Numbered from the stretch's first letter, positions 17,953 through 27,154 are shown. The stretch: 58,326 nucleotides of DNA from Sphingomonas sp. (GCF_013816785.1 NZ_JACDDV010000006.1:18020-76345), one strand, 5' to 3'. Translations and numbers: made by a program. Notes: generated by a model not told the origin, from the letters alone.

Positions 17953-19092
17953 CTAATCGAGCGTCGTGCGCGAGCGCAGGATCGCGGCGGTCGAGACGAC
18001 CAGCATGAACAGGATGAGGGCCAGCAACTCGGCGCCCATGTCCGCCATCACCTGCTGCTTGAGCAACGCGCCGCGGACAATTCGCAGGAAATGGGTGACC
18101 GGGATGATTTCGCCGATGACCCGTGCCCACCCCGGCAGGCCGAGGAACGGGAAAGCAAAGCCCGATAGGAAGATCGACGGCAGCATGTAAAAGAACGACA
18201 TTTGCATCGCCTGCAATTGGCTGCGGGCGAGCGTCGAGATGAAATAGCCGAGCGCCAGATTGCCGATGATGAAGAAGACCACGCCGACCACCAGCGCAAA
18301 CCAGCCGGCAAGGCTGTCGGCCATGGGAACCGAAAACAGCAGTCGCGCCGCGGTCAGCACGACGATGGTCTGGATGATCCCGACAAGGACATAAGGGACC
18401 AGCTTGCCAATCATCACTTCGATCGGCCTGGCAGGCGTCGCGAGCAGGCTCTCGAGGGTTCCCCGTTCGCTTTCGCGGGTCACCGCCATCGCCGTCATCA
18501 TCACCAGCGTGAGTGACAGAATCACGCCGAGCAAGCCGGGCACGATGTTGTAAGAGGTGATGTTCTCGGGATTATAGAGGCGGTGAACGACCACCTCGAA
18601 CGCCGGATCGGCGCTATGCAGCGCGACCGCCCCGACCAATTCGCGGCGCAGCGCTTCCGTTGGAAGCTGCGCGACCGCAGCAAGCGCGCCCGCCGCGGCC
18701 ACCGGATCGGACGCATCGGCCTCGGCCAGGATTTGCGGCCGGTCGCGCTTCAGCACGCGGTGGGTGAAATCAGGCGGGATCGTGACGACCAGCATCACCT
18801 TGCCGCGGCGGATCAGGCGATCGGCCTCAGCTTCCGAGCGCGGCAGGTAACGCACATCGACATATTGCGTACGCTCGAGCGTCGCGACGACCGCGCGCGC
18901 AATCCCGCTGGTGTCGTGCGACACGACCGCCGCTGGCAAATGGCGCGGGTCATTGTTAATCGCATAGCCGAACAGCAGCAGTTGCATGATCGGAATGCCG
19001 AGGATCATCGCGAAGGTGATGCGATCGCGGCGGAGCTGGGTGAACTCCTTGGCGAGCACCGCATAGATGCGCAGGATCGAAAGGCGGTTCAT
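17953..19092 (-). CDS. ABC-2 type efflux permease (YhhJ/YbhS/YbhR-like)
   Basis: Inner-membrane half of an ABC drug or toxin exporter. The 379-residue product has one N-terminal membrane helix (about 25-45), a large periplasmic domain to about residue 175, and five further helices, the ABC2_membrane_3 arrangement. The conserved RESERGTLESLLATP coupling segment (about 208-222) precedes helix 3. The start codon overlaps the ATPase stop (ATGA-type). With the HlyD adaptor and outer-membrane factor in the same operon it should form an envelope-spanning pump. Substrate not deducible. Confidence 0.9.
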   Translation of the reverse strand: MNRLSILRIYAVLAKEFTQLRRDRITFAMILGIPIMQLLLFGYAINNDPRHLPAAVVSHDTSGIARAVVATLERTQYVDVRYLPRSEAEADRLIRRGKVMLVVTIPPDFTHRVLKRDRPQILAEADASDPVAAAGALAAVAQLPTEALRRELVGAVALHSADPAFEVVVHRLYNPENITSYNIVPGLLGVILSLTLVMMTAMAVTRESERGTLESLLATPARPIEVMIGKLVPYVLVGIIQTIVVLTAARLLFSVPMADSLAGWFALVVGVVFFIIGNLALGYFISTLARSQLQAMQMSFFYMLPSIFLSGFAFPFLGLPGWARVIGEIIPVTHFLRIVRGALLKQQVMADMGAELLALILFMLVVSTAAILRSRTTLD

Positions 19093-20012
19093 GCCGCGTA
19101 TCGCTGGTCGCGGTCATGGCCCATCAGCTGGATGAACACATCCTCGAGCGAGGGCGGAACCTCCTCCCAGCGATAGCCGTCGCGTCGCCAGGGATTGATC
19201 GCGGCTTCCAGCTTGGCGCGGTCCGTCCCGCTGACATGCACGTCCGCGCCGAAGGCCGAGGCGCTGATTACGCCTGGACTGTCCGCGAGATCGCGCGCCG
19301 CCCGGTCGATATCAGGGCCGCTGCCATTGAAAGTAATCAAGCCCGAGCGGCCAATGATTTCCTCAGCGGTCCCCCGCGCAATCAGCTCACCGTTGAGAAT
19401 ATAGCCGATGTCGTGGCAGCGTTCGGCCTCGTCCATATAATGCGTCGAGACGAGCACGGTCAGGCCGCGCGCGGCGAGTTCATGGATTTCGTCCCAAAAT
19501 ACTCGCCGCGCCTTGGGATCGACCCCGGCGGTCGGCTCGTCGAGCAATAGCAGTTTGGGCTCATGAAGGGTCGCCGCCGCCAGGGCCAGTCGCTGTTTCC
19601 ACCCGCCCGAAAGCGCGCCGGCGAGCTGATCTCGACGGTCCGTCAATCCAAGCCGGCCGAGCGCGTCGCTCACGCGCCGGTCACGCTGGTCGAGGCTGTA
19701 AACGCGCGCGAAGAAGCGCAGATTCTCGGCGATCGTCATGTCGTCATAAAGCGAGAAGCGCTGGGTCATATAGCCCGTCTCGCGCTTGATCGCCTCGCTC
19801 TCCCGGCGGAAATCGAGGCCGAGGACGGTTCCCTCGCCGCTGTTGGGGGTCAGCAGTCCGCACAACATGCGTAGCGTGGTCGTCTTGCCGGACCCGTTCG
19901 GGCCGAGGAAGCCGGTGATCCGCCCTACCCCGACCTCGATCGCGACATCGCGTACGACATGCTTGTCGCCGAACCATTTGTTGAGATTATGAACGTCGAT
20001 CGCGAGGGCCAT
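19089..20012 (-). CDS. ABC transporter ATP-binding protein of the efflux system
   Basis: Nucleotide-binding subunit powering the permease encoded next. I chose the ATG at 20012 (MALAIDVHNL), 1 base after the HlyD stop; an ATG 24 bases upstream (20036) is also possible. The 307-residue product has Walker A GPNGSGKTT, Q-loop MTQRFSLYDD, signature ALSGGWKQRLALA, Walker B LLLLDEPTAGVD and H-loop STHYMDEAERC. A C-terminal extension of about 80 residues is typical of the DrrA/YbhF type paired with ABC-2 permeases. Only one ATPase domain is present, whereas some relatives carry two. Confidence 0.92.
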   Translation of the reverse strand: MALAIDVHNLNKWFGDKHVVRDVAIEVGVGRITGFLGPNGSGKTTTLRMLCGLLTPNSGEGTVLGLDFRRESEAIKRETGYMTQRFSLYDDMTIAENLRFFARVYSLDQRDRRVSDALGRLGLTDRRDQLAGALSGGWKQRLALAAATLHEPKLLLLDEPTAGVDPKARRVFWDEIHELAARGLTVLVSTHYMDEAERCHDIGYILNGELIARGTAEEIIGRSGLITFNGSGPDIDRAARDLADSPGVISASAFGADVHVSGTDRAKLEAAINPWRRDGYRWEEVPPSLEDVFIQLMGHDRDQRYAA

Positions 20013-20013
20013 G

Positions 20014-21027
20014 TCAGCGGGCCTGCGGCGAGACATCGATCGGCTGACCGGGGATCAGCTTATGCGGAGCCGACGGGGCCGCCTCGACCAGGAAAACGAG
20101 CTTGTCGCGAGTTTTGAGGCTGTAGATCACCGGCGGCGTATATTCGGGGCGCGACGCGACATAGTTAACGGTCGCGGTCATGCCCGATGAACAGCCATCG
20201 CAGGCGATCGCGACCCGCGTGCCCGGTCGATAGGCGGCGATCAGCGCTTGCGGGACATAGAATCGGACCCGGATCTGATCGTCGGGGATCAAGCTGATGA
20301 TCGGCGCGTTGGCCGCCGCCCATTCCCCGCGCTGGAAGAGAACGTCCTCTATCCGCCCGCCGGCCGGTGCGAGCGGACTGAGATCCTGGACCTGCCGCTC
20401 TGCATCGGTCAGTCCGGCACGCTTGCTTCCGACCTGGGCCTCTGCCGACGAAATGCGAGCGGCGGCGGCGGCGAGTTCACCCTGAGCCGCGTCGCGCTGG
20501 CGCTGGGCGGCGACGGCGGCGGCGCGCGCCTGATCGATCTGCTGCTGCGCAACCGCGCCGGGCTTGGATCGTTGAGCCGCCAGATAACGTGCGAGGTCGG
20601 CGCTGGTGCGCTCAACCTCGGCGGCGTTCTCACCGAGCGCAGCCCGCGACTTGGCAAGGTTGGCGCGGTCGGTCGCGACCCCGGCCTGGGCCTCGTCGAT
20701 CTGAGCTCGGGCCTGGTCGGCGCGTGCGCTCAGCGACGTCGGATCGATGCGGAATAGCGGCGCGCCGGCGGCGACGCGTTGGCCGCGGGCTACCCACAGC
20801 TGTTGAACGCTGCCCGCCACGGGCGAGGAAAGGTAGAGATTGTCGGTGACGACATAGCCGGTAAATGCCTCCTCGGCTTTTCCGTCCGGACGCAGCAAGA
20901 GCCCGGCGATCAACGCGACAATCGCCACGCCGACGATCGCCAAGACCGCCCTCGGCGGACGTCGCTTGACGGGCGCCGACGATCGCGCCTCGGGCGGTCT
21001 TGTCGGCTCTTTGGCGGCTTCGCTCAC
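20014..21027 (-). CDS. HlyD-family periplasmic adaptor (membrane fusion protein)
   Basis: Adaptor joining the inner-membrane ABC pump to the outer-membrane channel. The start is taken as the GTG at 21027, which overlaps the upstream stop (GTGA) and has AGGAG 8 bases before it; an ATG at 21063 is less well placed. The 337-residue product has one N-terminal membrane helix (about 27-47) and a biotinyl-lipoyl domain half near VAGSVQQLWVARGQRV. A long Ala/Gln/Arg-rich alpha-hairpin (about 105-205) and the second lipoyl half plus beta-barrel follow (VNYVASRPEYTPPVIYS). Confidence 0.9.
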   Translation of the reverse strand: MSEAAKEPTRPPEARSSAPVKRRPPRAVLAIVGVAIVALIAGLLLRPDGKAEEAFTGYVVTDNLYLSSPVAGSVQQLWVARGQRVAAGAPLFRIDPTSLSARADQARAQIDEAQAGVATDRANLAKSRAALGENAAEVERTSADLARYLAAQRSKPGAVAQQQIDQARAAAVAAQRQRDAAQGELAAAAARISSAEAQVGSKRAGLTDAERQVQDLSPLAPAGGRIEDVLFQRGEWAAANAPIISLIPDDQIRVRFYVPQALIAAYRPGTRVAIACDGCSSGMTATVNYVASRPEYTPPVIYSLKTRDKLVFLVEAAPSAPHKLIPGQPIDVSPQAR

Positions 21028-22481
21028 CTGTCTTGCTCCTTCGCTTTTGGCTCCTCGCTCCACCCGCCGCCGAGTGCCTTGTAGAGCGCGATCATGTCGC
21101 GGCGCGCGTCGGTTTCGGCCCTGGCCAGCGTGTCGGCAGCGGCAATGCTCGCCGATTCGGCGTCGAGAACGTCGAGGAACGGCGTGAGGCCCGCGCGATA
21201 TCGCACGCGCGTCGTATCGAGCGCGTCGCGGGCGGCGGCGGCTCCGGCCCTGAGCGATGCGGCCCGCAGGCGGTCGGCGGCGGAACGGCTGAGCGCGTCC
21301 TCGACGTCGCGAAGCGCGCCGAACACTGTCGCCCGATAGGCCAGTTCGTTTTCGCGATAGAGTTCTTCGCGCAGCTTGACCGTGGCTCGACGGCGGCCGC
21401 CGTCGAGCAGCGGCAAGCTCAGCCCCGCTGCCGCGGTCGCCTGGATGCTGTCGGTCGAGAGCGGGCTGGCGAGCGCGGTCGAGACAAGCTCAAGCGCGCC
21501 GGTCAGATTGAGCTTGGGAAACAGATCGGCGGTGGCCACCCCGATATCGGCGTTGGCGGCAGAGAGCCGGCGCTCAGCGGCCCGAATGTCGGGCCGGCGG
21601 CGCAAAAGCTCCGACGGCAGCCCGGCCGGAATCTGGCGGTTGGCAGACGGCAACGGCGCATCGGCGGCCAACTGGCCACGCAGTGCTTCTGGCGTCGTGC
21701 CGATTAAGATGCCGAGCGCATGCCGAAGGCCCTCGCGCTCGGCCTGCAGCGCGGCGCGGCTCGCGACGGCGGTAGCAATTTCGCGCTCCTCGCGCCGCGC
21801 GTCAAGCGTCGTCACCAGCCCCGAGCGGATACGGACGTTGATGAAATCGAGCAGTTCGCGGCGGGCGCGAAGGTCAGCGTCGGCAAGCGCGGTGCGCGAG
21901 CCCAGCGTAAGATACTGGAAATAGGCGTCGGCAATTTCGGCCGCGATCATCACCTGCGCGTCGCGGCGGCTCCATTCGGCGGCGTCGGCGCGCGCCTTGG
22001 CGGCCTGGACCGAGCGCGCGCCTCCGCCGAACAGGTCGATCTCCCACGACGCATCGAAGCCGGCGCGAAAACTGGTGAAGTCGCTGCCGGGCCGCCCCCT
22101 GCCTGGACGGTCGCCCGCCGACCCGCCGGAAAGACTGCCAAGTGGCGCGTTGCTGCTGAGCTTGGTATAGGATCCCTGGCCCTCAGCATCGATCTGCGGC
22201 TTGTTCGCCGCCCCCGCAATGGTCACCTGAATACGCGCTTGCCTGACCCGCGATGCGGCTTGCGCGACATCAAGGTTGTCGGTGAGGCCGCGGCGGATCA
22301 GGTCATTGAGGAACGGGTCGTTCCAGCCCGTCCACCAATCCCGTAGATCGAACGGTTGCGAGGCGGACCTGCCCTCGTGCTCGTAGGTAGCCGGCATTTG
22401 GACTGTGCCAGGCACATGATCGGGTCCGACCACGCATCCGGACAAGCACAAGCCTGCGGCCGCCACAACGCGCAGTCGCAA
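21024..22481 (-). CDS. Outer-membrane efflux lipoprotein, NodT/OprM family
   Basis: TolC-type outer-membrane channel for the ABC exporter. The 485-residue product has a lipoprotein signal with lipobox LSGC (Cys16). Two internally repeated helical halves follow, each with OEP-family patterns: around LDVAQAASRVRQARIQVTIAGA in the first and RAAERRLSAANADIGVATADLFP in the second. The length is standard. It is the first gene of the minus-strand operon and its start is 67 bases from the palindromic operator. An outer-membrane factor encoded first in an ABC-2/HlyD operon indicates a dedicated tripartite pump. Confidence 0.92.
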   Translation of the reverse strand: MRLRVVAAAGLCLSGCVVGPDHVPGTVQMPATYEHEGRSASQPFDLRDWWTGWNDPFLNDLIRRGLTDNLDVAQAASRVRQARIQVTIAGAANKPQIDAEGQGSYTKLSSNAPLGSLSGGSAGDRPGRGRPGSDFTSFRAGFDASWEIDLFGGGARSVQAAKARADAAEWSRRDAQVMIAAEIADAYFQYLTLGSRTALADADLRARRELLDFINVRIRSGLVTTLDARREEREIATAVASRAALQAEREGLRHALGILIGTTPEALRGQLAADAPLPSANRQIPAGLPSELLRRRPDIRAAERRLSAANADIGVATADLFPKLNLTGALELVSTALASPLSTDSIQATAAAGLSLPLLDGGRRRATVKLREELYRENELAYRATVFGALRDVEDALSRSAADRLRAASLRAGAAAARDALDTTRVRYRAGLTPFLDVLDAESASIAAADTLARAETDARRDMIALYKALGGGWSEEPKAKEQDR

Positions 22482-22548
22482 TCGGGCACACTGGACAAAG
22501 CTGAAGGGTCGTACGATCGGCTGCCTCCCAAGGCCGATGGCTTATCAT

Positions 22549-22568
22549 TTGACTGACCGGTCGGTCAA
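22549..22568. promoter_or_regulatory. Palindromic operator, probably for the TetR repressor
   Basis: TTGACTGACCGGTCGGTCAA is a 20-bp dyad with only one mismatched pair. It lies 67 bases upstream of the first gene of the efflux operon. Nested GACCGGTC and GTCA half-sites are typical of TetR-family operators (compare GACCGACCGGTC-type sites). Confidence 0.75.
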
Positions 22569-22614
22569 TAGTAATGCCGCGCGGCTCGAGGCGCCTGCCT
22601 TCACTTGACAATTT

Positions 22615-23124
22615 TTAAGAGGCCGCGCCCAACGCGCGGCCGAGATGCCGGGTTCTTTCCTTTGGCGTCAGAGCGACCGCTAACCCGAGCAGCATCTGGT
22701 TATGAAAGTGGCCAACGATCATCTAGAAGAACATTTGGGCCGCGGCGACCGGATCATCGATCTTGAGCATCCCGGCTTGCCGGACCGGCTTCAAAGAGCT
22801 GAGGCTCCAGGTCAGGGGCCGTCCGGTAGTATCGTTGGCTAATCTCGGATTTCTCGACCCCCGGGGCCGAGGTGTAAGCCGGTGCGCATCTCCGAATAAA
22901 AGCCGCGCCGGGGGCGATGCATTTGGGATCGCCGAGATTGGCCAGCGGAACGATATCTCGCGCGTGATTGCGTGATGGCGCTCCCGCTCGTGCTCGAGGG
23001 TCATTGTAACCAGTTCTGCATGCGGTTCATCAGCGCCGATGTTGTAGACACCGGCGTAGATGAACGCTCCGGCGAAGCCTGCAATCCCAAACAGGCCCAA
23101 CAGAATAAATGCGGTGCTGGGCAA
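22615..23124 (-). pseudogene. Decayed composite: cytochrome c-like N-terminus joined to a TetR C-terminus
   Basis: The minus-strand frame starts with a hydrophobic helix and YNIGADEPH..LEHERERHHAITRE, the N-terminus of a membrane-anchored cytochrome c family often found beside copper genes. After a frameshift (about 22970) the match continues in another frame (ARDIVPLANLGDPKCIAPG..CAPAYTSAPG..RTAPDLEPQLFEAG). There the heme motif CxxCH has been lost. The original frame then reads KIDDPVAAAQMFF, a stop (22723-22725), then MIVGHFHNQMLLGL and stops at 22615; this looks like the last third of a TetR C-terminal domain. Fusion, frameshift, stop and lost heme motif all indicate decay. Confidence 0.6.
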
Positions 23125-23202
23125 ATGCCGGTGCAGATCGAGAAACTTGTCCCTTCGCCATCTGGAATCCCCCTCTTAATGATCTGCTCCCGCGGCTTCG
23201 GA

Positions 23203-23709
23203 TCAGGACCCCTTGGGTTTGCGCGCGCTGTTATGCATCGAGACGATTTTCCATCGGCCACCAACCTTTATGAGCACGCTGGTCGCGACTCCCAATCGTT
23301 CAGCGATCTCACCCTTCTTCGTTTCGATCCGGTATTTGTAGCTTTCTGCGGCGAGTGCGATGGGGCCTTCGAAACGGACGTCGATCTTGTAATCCGAGAA
23401 TCTGAATACCTTAAATTCAGCGAGCTCCGGCGTGAGGTGATGAGCGAGGTAGTTGCCGTACGTCCCTTCGACGCCGCCGGTTTCGAAAATCGCCGAATCC
23501 GTGGTGAAAAGGCGTTCGGTGCCGGTCGCGTCGAGCCGCTCGTTTGCCGACTTATATTGAGCCAGAACCGACCGGACCGCGGCCGCTTCGGACTCGGTGG
23601 CCGCATTGGTGGTGGCCGCCTTTGGTGCGGTAGGGTGCGGCGAACCCGGGTGTGCCGCTACGGGTTGAGCCGCCAGTGTTGCGGTCGCAATCGTAAGAAT
23701 GATCTTCAT
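23203..23709 (-). CDS. Secreted NTF2/SnoaL-like (DUF4440) protein
   Basis: The start is the ATG at 23709, with GGGGA just before it; an in-frame ATG lies 15 bases upstream. The 168-residue product has a signal peptide (about 1-20, ending PVAA) and a His/Pro/Ala-rich spacer. An NTF2-like domain (about 45-160) follows, recognised by the DUF4440 pattern: an opening helix with LAQYKSANERLDATGTERLF, then TTDSAIFETGG and the closing GGRWKIVSMHNSARKP. Function unknown; such proteins often accompany copper-resistance genes in sphingomonads (family knowledge). It is last in the copA-copB transcript, 24 bases after copB. Confidence 0.75.
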   Translation of the reverse strand: MKIILTIATATLAAQPVAAHPGSPHPTAPKAATTNAATESEAAAVRSVLAQYKSANERLDATGTERLFTTDSAIFETGGVEGTYGNYLAHHLTPELAEFKVFRFSDYKIDVRFEGPIALAAESYKYRIETKKGEIAERLGVATSVLIKVGGRWKIVSMHNSARKPKGS

Positions 23710-23733
23710 TGTCGTCCCCATCATGATTGAATT

Positions 23734-24933
23734 TCAAAACCAGCCGCGAATGCCGGTGAGCAAGCTCCAGTCATTGGCGTCCTCCCCGGCCTCACGCAGG
23801 TATCGACGGGTGTCGCCGAATGCGCGGCGGTATTGGACGCCGACATAGGGCGCGAACTCGCGGCGGATGTCGTAACGCAAGCGCAGCCCGACCTCGGCGT
23901 CACTCAATCCCGAACCGGTCAGCGTTTCGCGGGTGTCCTGCGCGGCGAAGTTCAACTCCGCGCGCGGCTGGAGAATCAATCGTTGCGTAATTCGCTGGTC
24001 GTAATAGCCTTCGGCCCGCGCCAGCAATTCGCCCTTGTTGGACAGGAACAGCGCGCCTTCAACATCGAAGAAACTCGGTGCGAGGCCCTCGAAACCGACA
24101 GTGGCATAGACTCGCGAGGGGTTGGGTTTGAAATCGTATCGAAGCCCGCCCTGCAGATTGAAATAGGGCCCGACCGCGCGGCTGTAGAGCGCCTGGACCT
24201 CGGCCCGGTCGATCGAGCGGCCGAAGGCACCGTCGCCCTCGCTCTTGACCCATAGTCGATTGATGTCGCCGCCATACCAGCCCTCGCCATCCCACTCGAA
24301 CCCGTCGCGGCCCTTGCGGAACTGGACCTCGGCGATGTTGAACATGATCTGGGTGAACTTCTGCCCGCCGTGGAACTCGTTGAGATGGTGGACGCCCATG
24401 TGCATGGCCGCATCGCTATAAACCGCATCGGCGGCGCGGGCGGCGGGAACCGGCGGCGGTGGCGCGTTGCCGGCGGGCAGATCGGTGCCGGTAGGCGCGA
24501 TGTTTTCCATGCTGCTCATATCATGGCCCGCCGGCATCTCCGTTCCGGGCATTGAGTTCATGTCGTGGCCGGCCGGCATATCCATCCCTGGCATCGTCGA
24601 CATGTCGTGGCCTGTCGGCGTCTCCAGTCCGGGCATGGTCGACATGTCATGACCGGCATGAAGGTCGGTTTTCTTTGCCGGAGCCACGAAACGCTTCGCC
24701 GCGGGCTTCGTCGCAGGTGATCGCTTCGAAGGCGCCGTAGTTTTCGACGTGGCCTTCTTCGCCGTCGGTTTTTTTGCGGTCGGCTTCTTGGCCTGCACGG
24801 TTTTCTTGGGAGCCGGCATTTTCATCCCCGGCATGTTCATGCCGGGCATCATGCTATGGTCCTGCGCGACGGCGGGTTGGGCAAGAGCCAACGCGGCCGC
24901 ACCTGCCAACAGGGTCAGGCTAAGCGGCTTCAT
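23734..24933 (-). CDS. copB: Copper resistance outer-membrane protein CopB
   Basis: Outer-membrane protein of the PcoB/CopB family, thought to sequester or export copper. The 399-residue product has a signal peptide (about 1-23) and a Met-rich start (HSMMPGMNMPGMKMP). A Lys/Ala/Thr linker (43-88) and four tandem copies of a GHDMSxMPG-type repeat (92-145) follow, probable copper-binding sites. The C-terminal beta-barrel domain runs from about 180 to the end, with MGVHHLNEFHGGQ and the terminal aromatic W-F. The start overlaps the copA end by 14 bases, indicating coupled expression. Confidence 0.92.
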   Translation of the reverse strand: MKPLSLTLLAGAAALALAQPAVAQDHSMMPGMNMPGMKMPAPKKTVQAKKPTAKKPTAKKATSKTTAPSKRSPATKPAAKRFVAPAKKTDLHAGHDMSTMPGLETPTGHDMSTMPGMDMPAGHDMNSMPGTEMPAGHDMSSMENIAPTGTDLPAGNAPPPPVPAARAADAVYSDAAMHMGVHHLNEFHGGQKFTQIMFNIAEVQFRKGRDGFEWDGEGWYGGDINRLWVKSEGDGAFGRSIDRAEVQALYSRAVGPYFNLQGGLRYDFKPNPSRVYATVGFEGLAPSFFDVEGALFLSNKGELLARAEGYYDQRITQRLILQPRAELNFAAQDTRETLTGSGLSDAEVGLRLRYDIRREFAPYVGVQYRRAFGDTRRYLREAGEDANDWSLLTGIRGWF

Positions 24934-27019
24934 TTTGATTTTCTCCAGCCGGACGGATGGTCACGACCCGCATCATCCCGGCGGTCATGTGGTAGAGATT
25001 GTGGCAATGGAAAGCCCAGTCGCCGGCCGCGTCGGCTGTGACGTCGAAAGTCATCTTGCCGCCGGGCGGGACATTCACCGTATGCTTGCGCGGGCCATAG
25101 GCGCCATGACCCGTCACCAACTCGAAGAAATGGCCGTGAAGGTGGATCGGGTGCGGCATCATCGTGTCGTTGATCAGCGTCACCCGCACCCGCTCGTTGA
25201 GGCGGAATGGGATCGGCTCGGCCGGCTCGCTCATCTTCACCCCGTCGAACGACCACATATAGCGTTCCATGTTGCCGGTCAGGTGAATATCGAACGAGCG
25301 CGACGGCGCGCGGACGTCGGGATTGCGTGTCAGCGCCACCAGGTCGCGATAGAGCAACACGCGATGGTCGAGGCCTTCGAGCCCGACCGGTGGTTCACCA
25401 GTGCGGTCGGTCGGGTTCGGCGAGATGGTCTGGACGCCGGGACCATCCTTGACCTGCGGAGCGTTGCTTAAATCGCGCATGCTCATCGAGCTATGGTCCA
25501 TGCCCTGCATCGCCGGCGAAGCCCCGGGCGTGCCGGCCATCGAACCGTGGTCCATTCCCTGCATCGCAGCCGGAGCGTTGGCTGGGGTAGATGCGGCTGC
25601 GCCGTGGCCCATCGCGGAATGGTCCATTCCTGCCATGGGATCCAACGGCGTAGAAGCGGCGGGCGGTGTGGCGGCGTGCCCCATCGCCGAGTGATCCATC
25701 CCGGCCATCGAGGCCGCAGCGGAAGCCGCCGAGACCGCTACAGCAGCGGCCTTGACGCTCCCGTGGTCGGTAGGTCCGTTCCAGCCCGTGAGTTTCCACA
25801 GATTGCCCGAGGCGTTCTGCTCGGCGGACGGATCGACGCCGCGCACCGCCGCCGGATTGGGCGAGTTCGGCATATCCATGCCAGCCATACCCGCATGGCC
25901 ACCGGCGCCCATTCCCATGTCCTTCATGGTAAGGATTGGGCGCGGCCGGAGTGGGGGCACCGGAGCGGACATGCCCTCGCGCGGTGCCAGCGTCGCGCGG
26001 CCAAGACCGGAACGATCGATTGACTCGCTGACGAACGAATAGGCCCGGTCGCCTGGCATGACGATCACGTCGTAAGTCTCGGCGACTCCGATCTGGAACT
26101 CGTCGACGGTGACGGGCCGGACATTCTGCCCGTCGGCTTGAACCACCGTCATCGGCAAATCGGGAATGCGAACGTTGAAATTGGTCTGGGCGGCGGCGTT
26201 GATGATCCGCAGCCTCACCCGTTCGCCGGGCTTGAACAGGCCGGTCCAATTGTCGAACGGACCCGCCCCATTGACGGTGAAGTTGTAGGTCGAACCGGTG
26301 ACGTCGGCGATGTCGGCGGGGTCCATCCGCATCTTCGCCCATTCGCGGCGCTCGGCCGCGCTCAGGTCGCGGCCGGCAAGCAGGCCGGACAGTGTCAGCC
26401 GCTGCATGTTGAAGTAGCCGCCACCCATCTGCTTCAATTTCTTGTAGATCGCGGCGCCGCTCATGGGGCTGTGATCGGACAGAACTAGCACATGCTCGCG
26501 ATCGTAGGCGACCGGGTCGGCCCCGGCCGGATCGATGACGATCGGGCCGTAGAGGCCATCCTCTTCTTGGTACGCCGAATGGCTATGATACCAGTAGGTG
26601 CCCGATTGGCCGACCTCGAACGCATAATCGAAGGTCGAATGGGGTTTGATGCCCGGGAAACTGATTCCGGGCACCCCATCCATCGGGAATGGCACGAGCA
26701 GGCCATGCCAGTGGATCGAGCTGTCTTCATCGAGGGTGTTGGTGACCCGCAGGCGGACCCTCTGACCTTCCTTCAGGCGGACGAGCGGCCCTGGAATGGT
26801 GCCGTTGATCCCGACCGCCCGGCTGACCTTGCCATCGACCCTTACCGCGACCTTGCCGATGGTAAGCGCGATGTCAGTGCCGCTCACTGTGGCCAGGGGG
26901 CGAACCAGTCCCTGCGAAAGGGGCTGCGCCCAAGCCGGCCTGTACGCCGACAGGGCGAGGCCGCCGCCGGCCAGCGCGGCGCCGCTCAGGAATCGGCGAC
27001 GGTCAAGTCTTGGGCTCAT
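24920..27019 (-). CDS. copA: Copper resistance multicopper oxidase CopA (PcoA type)
   Basis: Periplasmic oxidase that converts Cu(I) to less toxic Cu(II). The 699-residue product has a Tat signal (DRRRFLSGAA, residues 6-15). Four copper-ligand motifs are present: HWHG (103-106), WYHSHS (143-148), HPIHLHGHFF (623-632) and HCHNLYHM (671-678). Between the second and third cupredoxin domains lies a Met/His-rich insert (about 365-515) with repeated MDHSAMGH-like units, longer than the equivalent in E. coli PcoA. It is separated from the ECF sigma gene by 141 bases, so it may have its own promoter. Confidence 0.94.
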   Translation of the reverse strand: MSPRLDRRRFLSGAALAGGGLALSAYRPAWAQPLSQGLVRPLATVSGTDIALTIGKVAVRVDGKVSRAVGINGTIPGPLVRLKEGQRVRLRVTNTLDEDSSIHWHGLLVPFPMDGVPGISFPGIKPHSTFDYAFEVGQSGTYWYHSHSAYQEEDGLYGPIVIDPAGADPVAYDREHVLVLSDHSPMSGAAIYKKLKQMGGGYFNMQRLTLSGLLAGRDLSAAERREWAKMRMDPADIADVTGSTYNFTVNGAGPFDNWTGLFKPGERVRLRIINAAAQTNFNVRIPDLPMTVVQADGQNVRPVTVDEFQIGVAETYDVIVMPGDRAYSFVSESIDRSGLGRATLAPREGMSAPVPPLRPRPILTMKDMGMGAGGHAGMAGMDMPNSPNPAAVRGVDPSAEQNASGNLWKLTGWNGPTDHGSVKAAAVAVSAASAAASMAGMDHSAMGHAATPPAASTPLDPMAGMDHSAMGHGAAASTPANAPAAMQGMDHGSMAGTPGASPAMQGMDHSSMSMRDLSNAPQVKDGPGVQTISPNPTDRTGEPPVGLEGLDHRVLLYRDLVALTRNPDVRAPSRSFDIHLTGNMERYMWSFDGVKMSEPAEPIPFRLNERVRVTLINDTMMPHPIHLHGHFFELVTGHGAYGPRKHTVNVPPGGKMTFDVTADAAGDWAFHCHNLYHMTAGMMRVVTIRPAGENQNEAA

Positions 27020-27131
27020 AATATCCTCTGCAAATATTTTATCGATCGCGAGCGTCCGGCGTGCCCGGGTGGTTCCTTTCCAATACGCCGGGCGCGGGCC
27101 GACCCCTCATGACCGGCGAGGATCGTTAGAA

Positions 27132-27154
27132 CCGTGGAGGGCGCGCCTCCGCGG
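27132..27154 (-). terminator. Possible hairpin terminator after the ECF sigma gene
   Basis: On the minus strand CCGCGGAGG and CCTCCACGG form a 9-bp stem with one mismatch around a 5-base loop, starting 6 bases after the sigma-factor stop. Only a short T-rich stretch (TTCT) follows, so termination may be partial. It sits between the sigma operon and copA. Confidence 0.4.

Noticed and set aside
22621-22641. GGCCGCGC-CCAAC-GCGCGGCC hairpin as a terminator
   Set aside because: It lies inside the decayed TetR C-terminal frame and is not followed by a T run on either strand, so it may be coincidental coding sequence.
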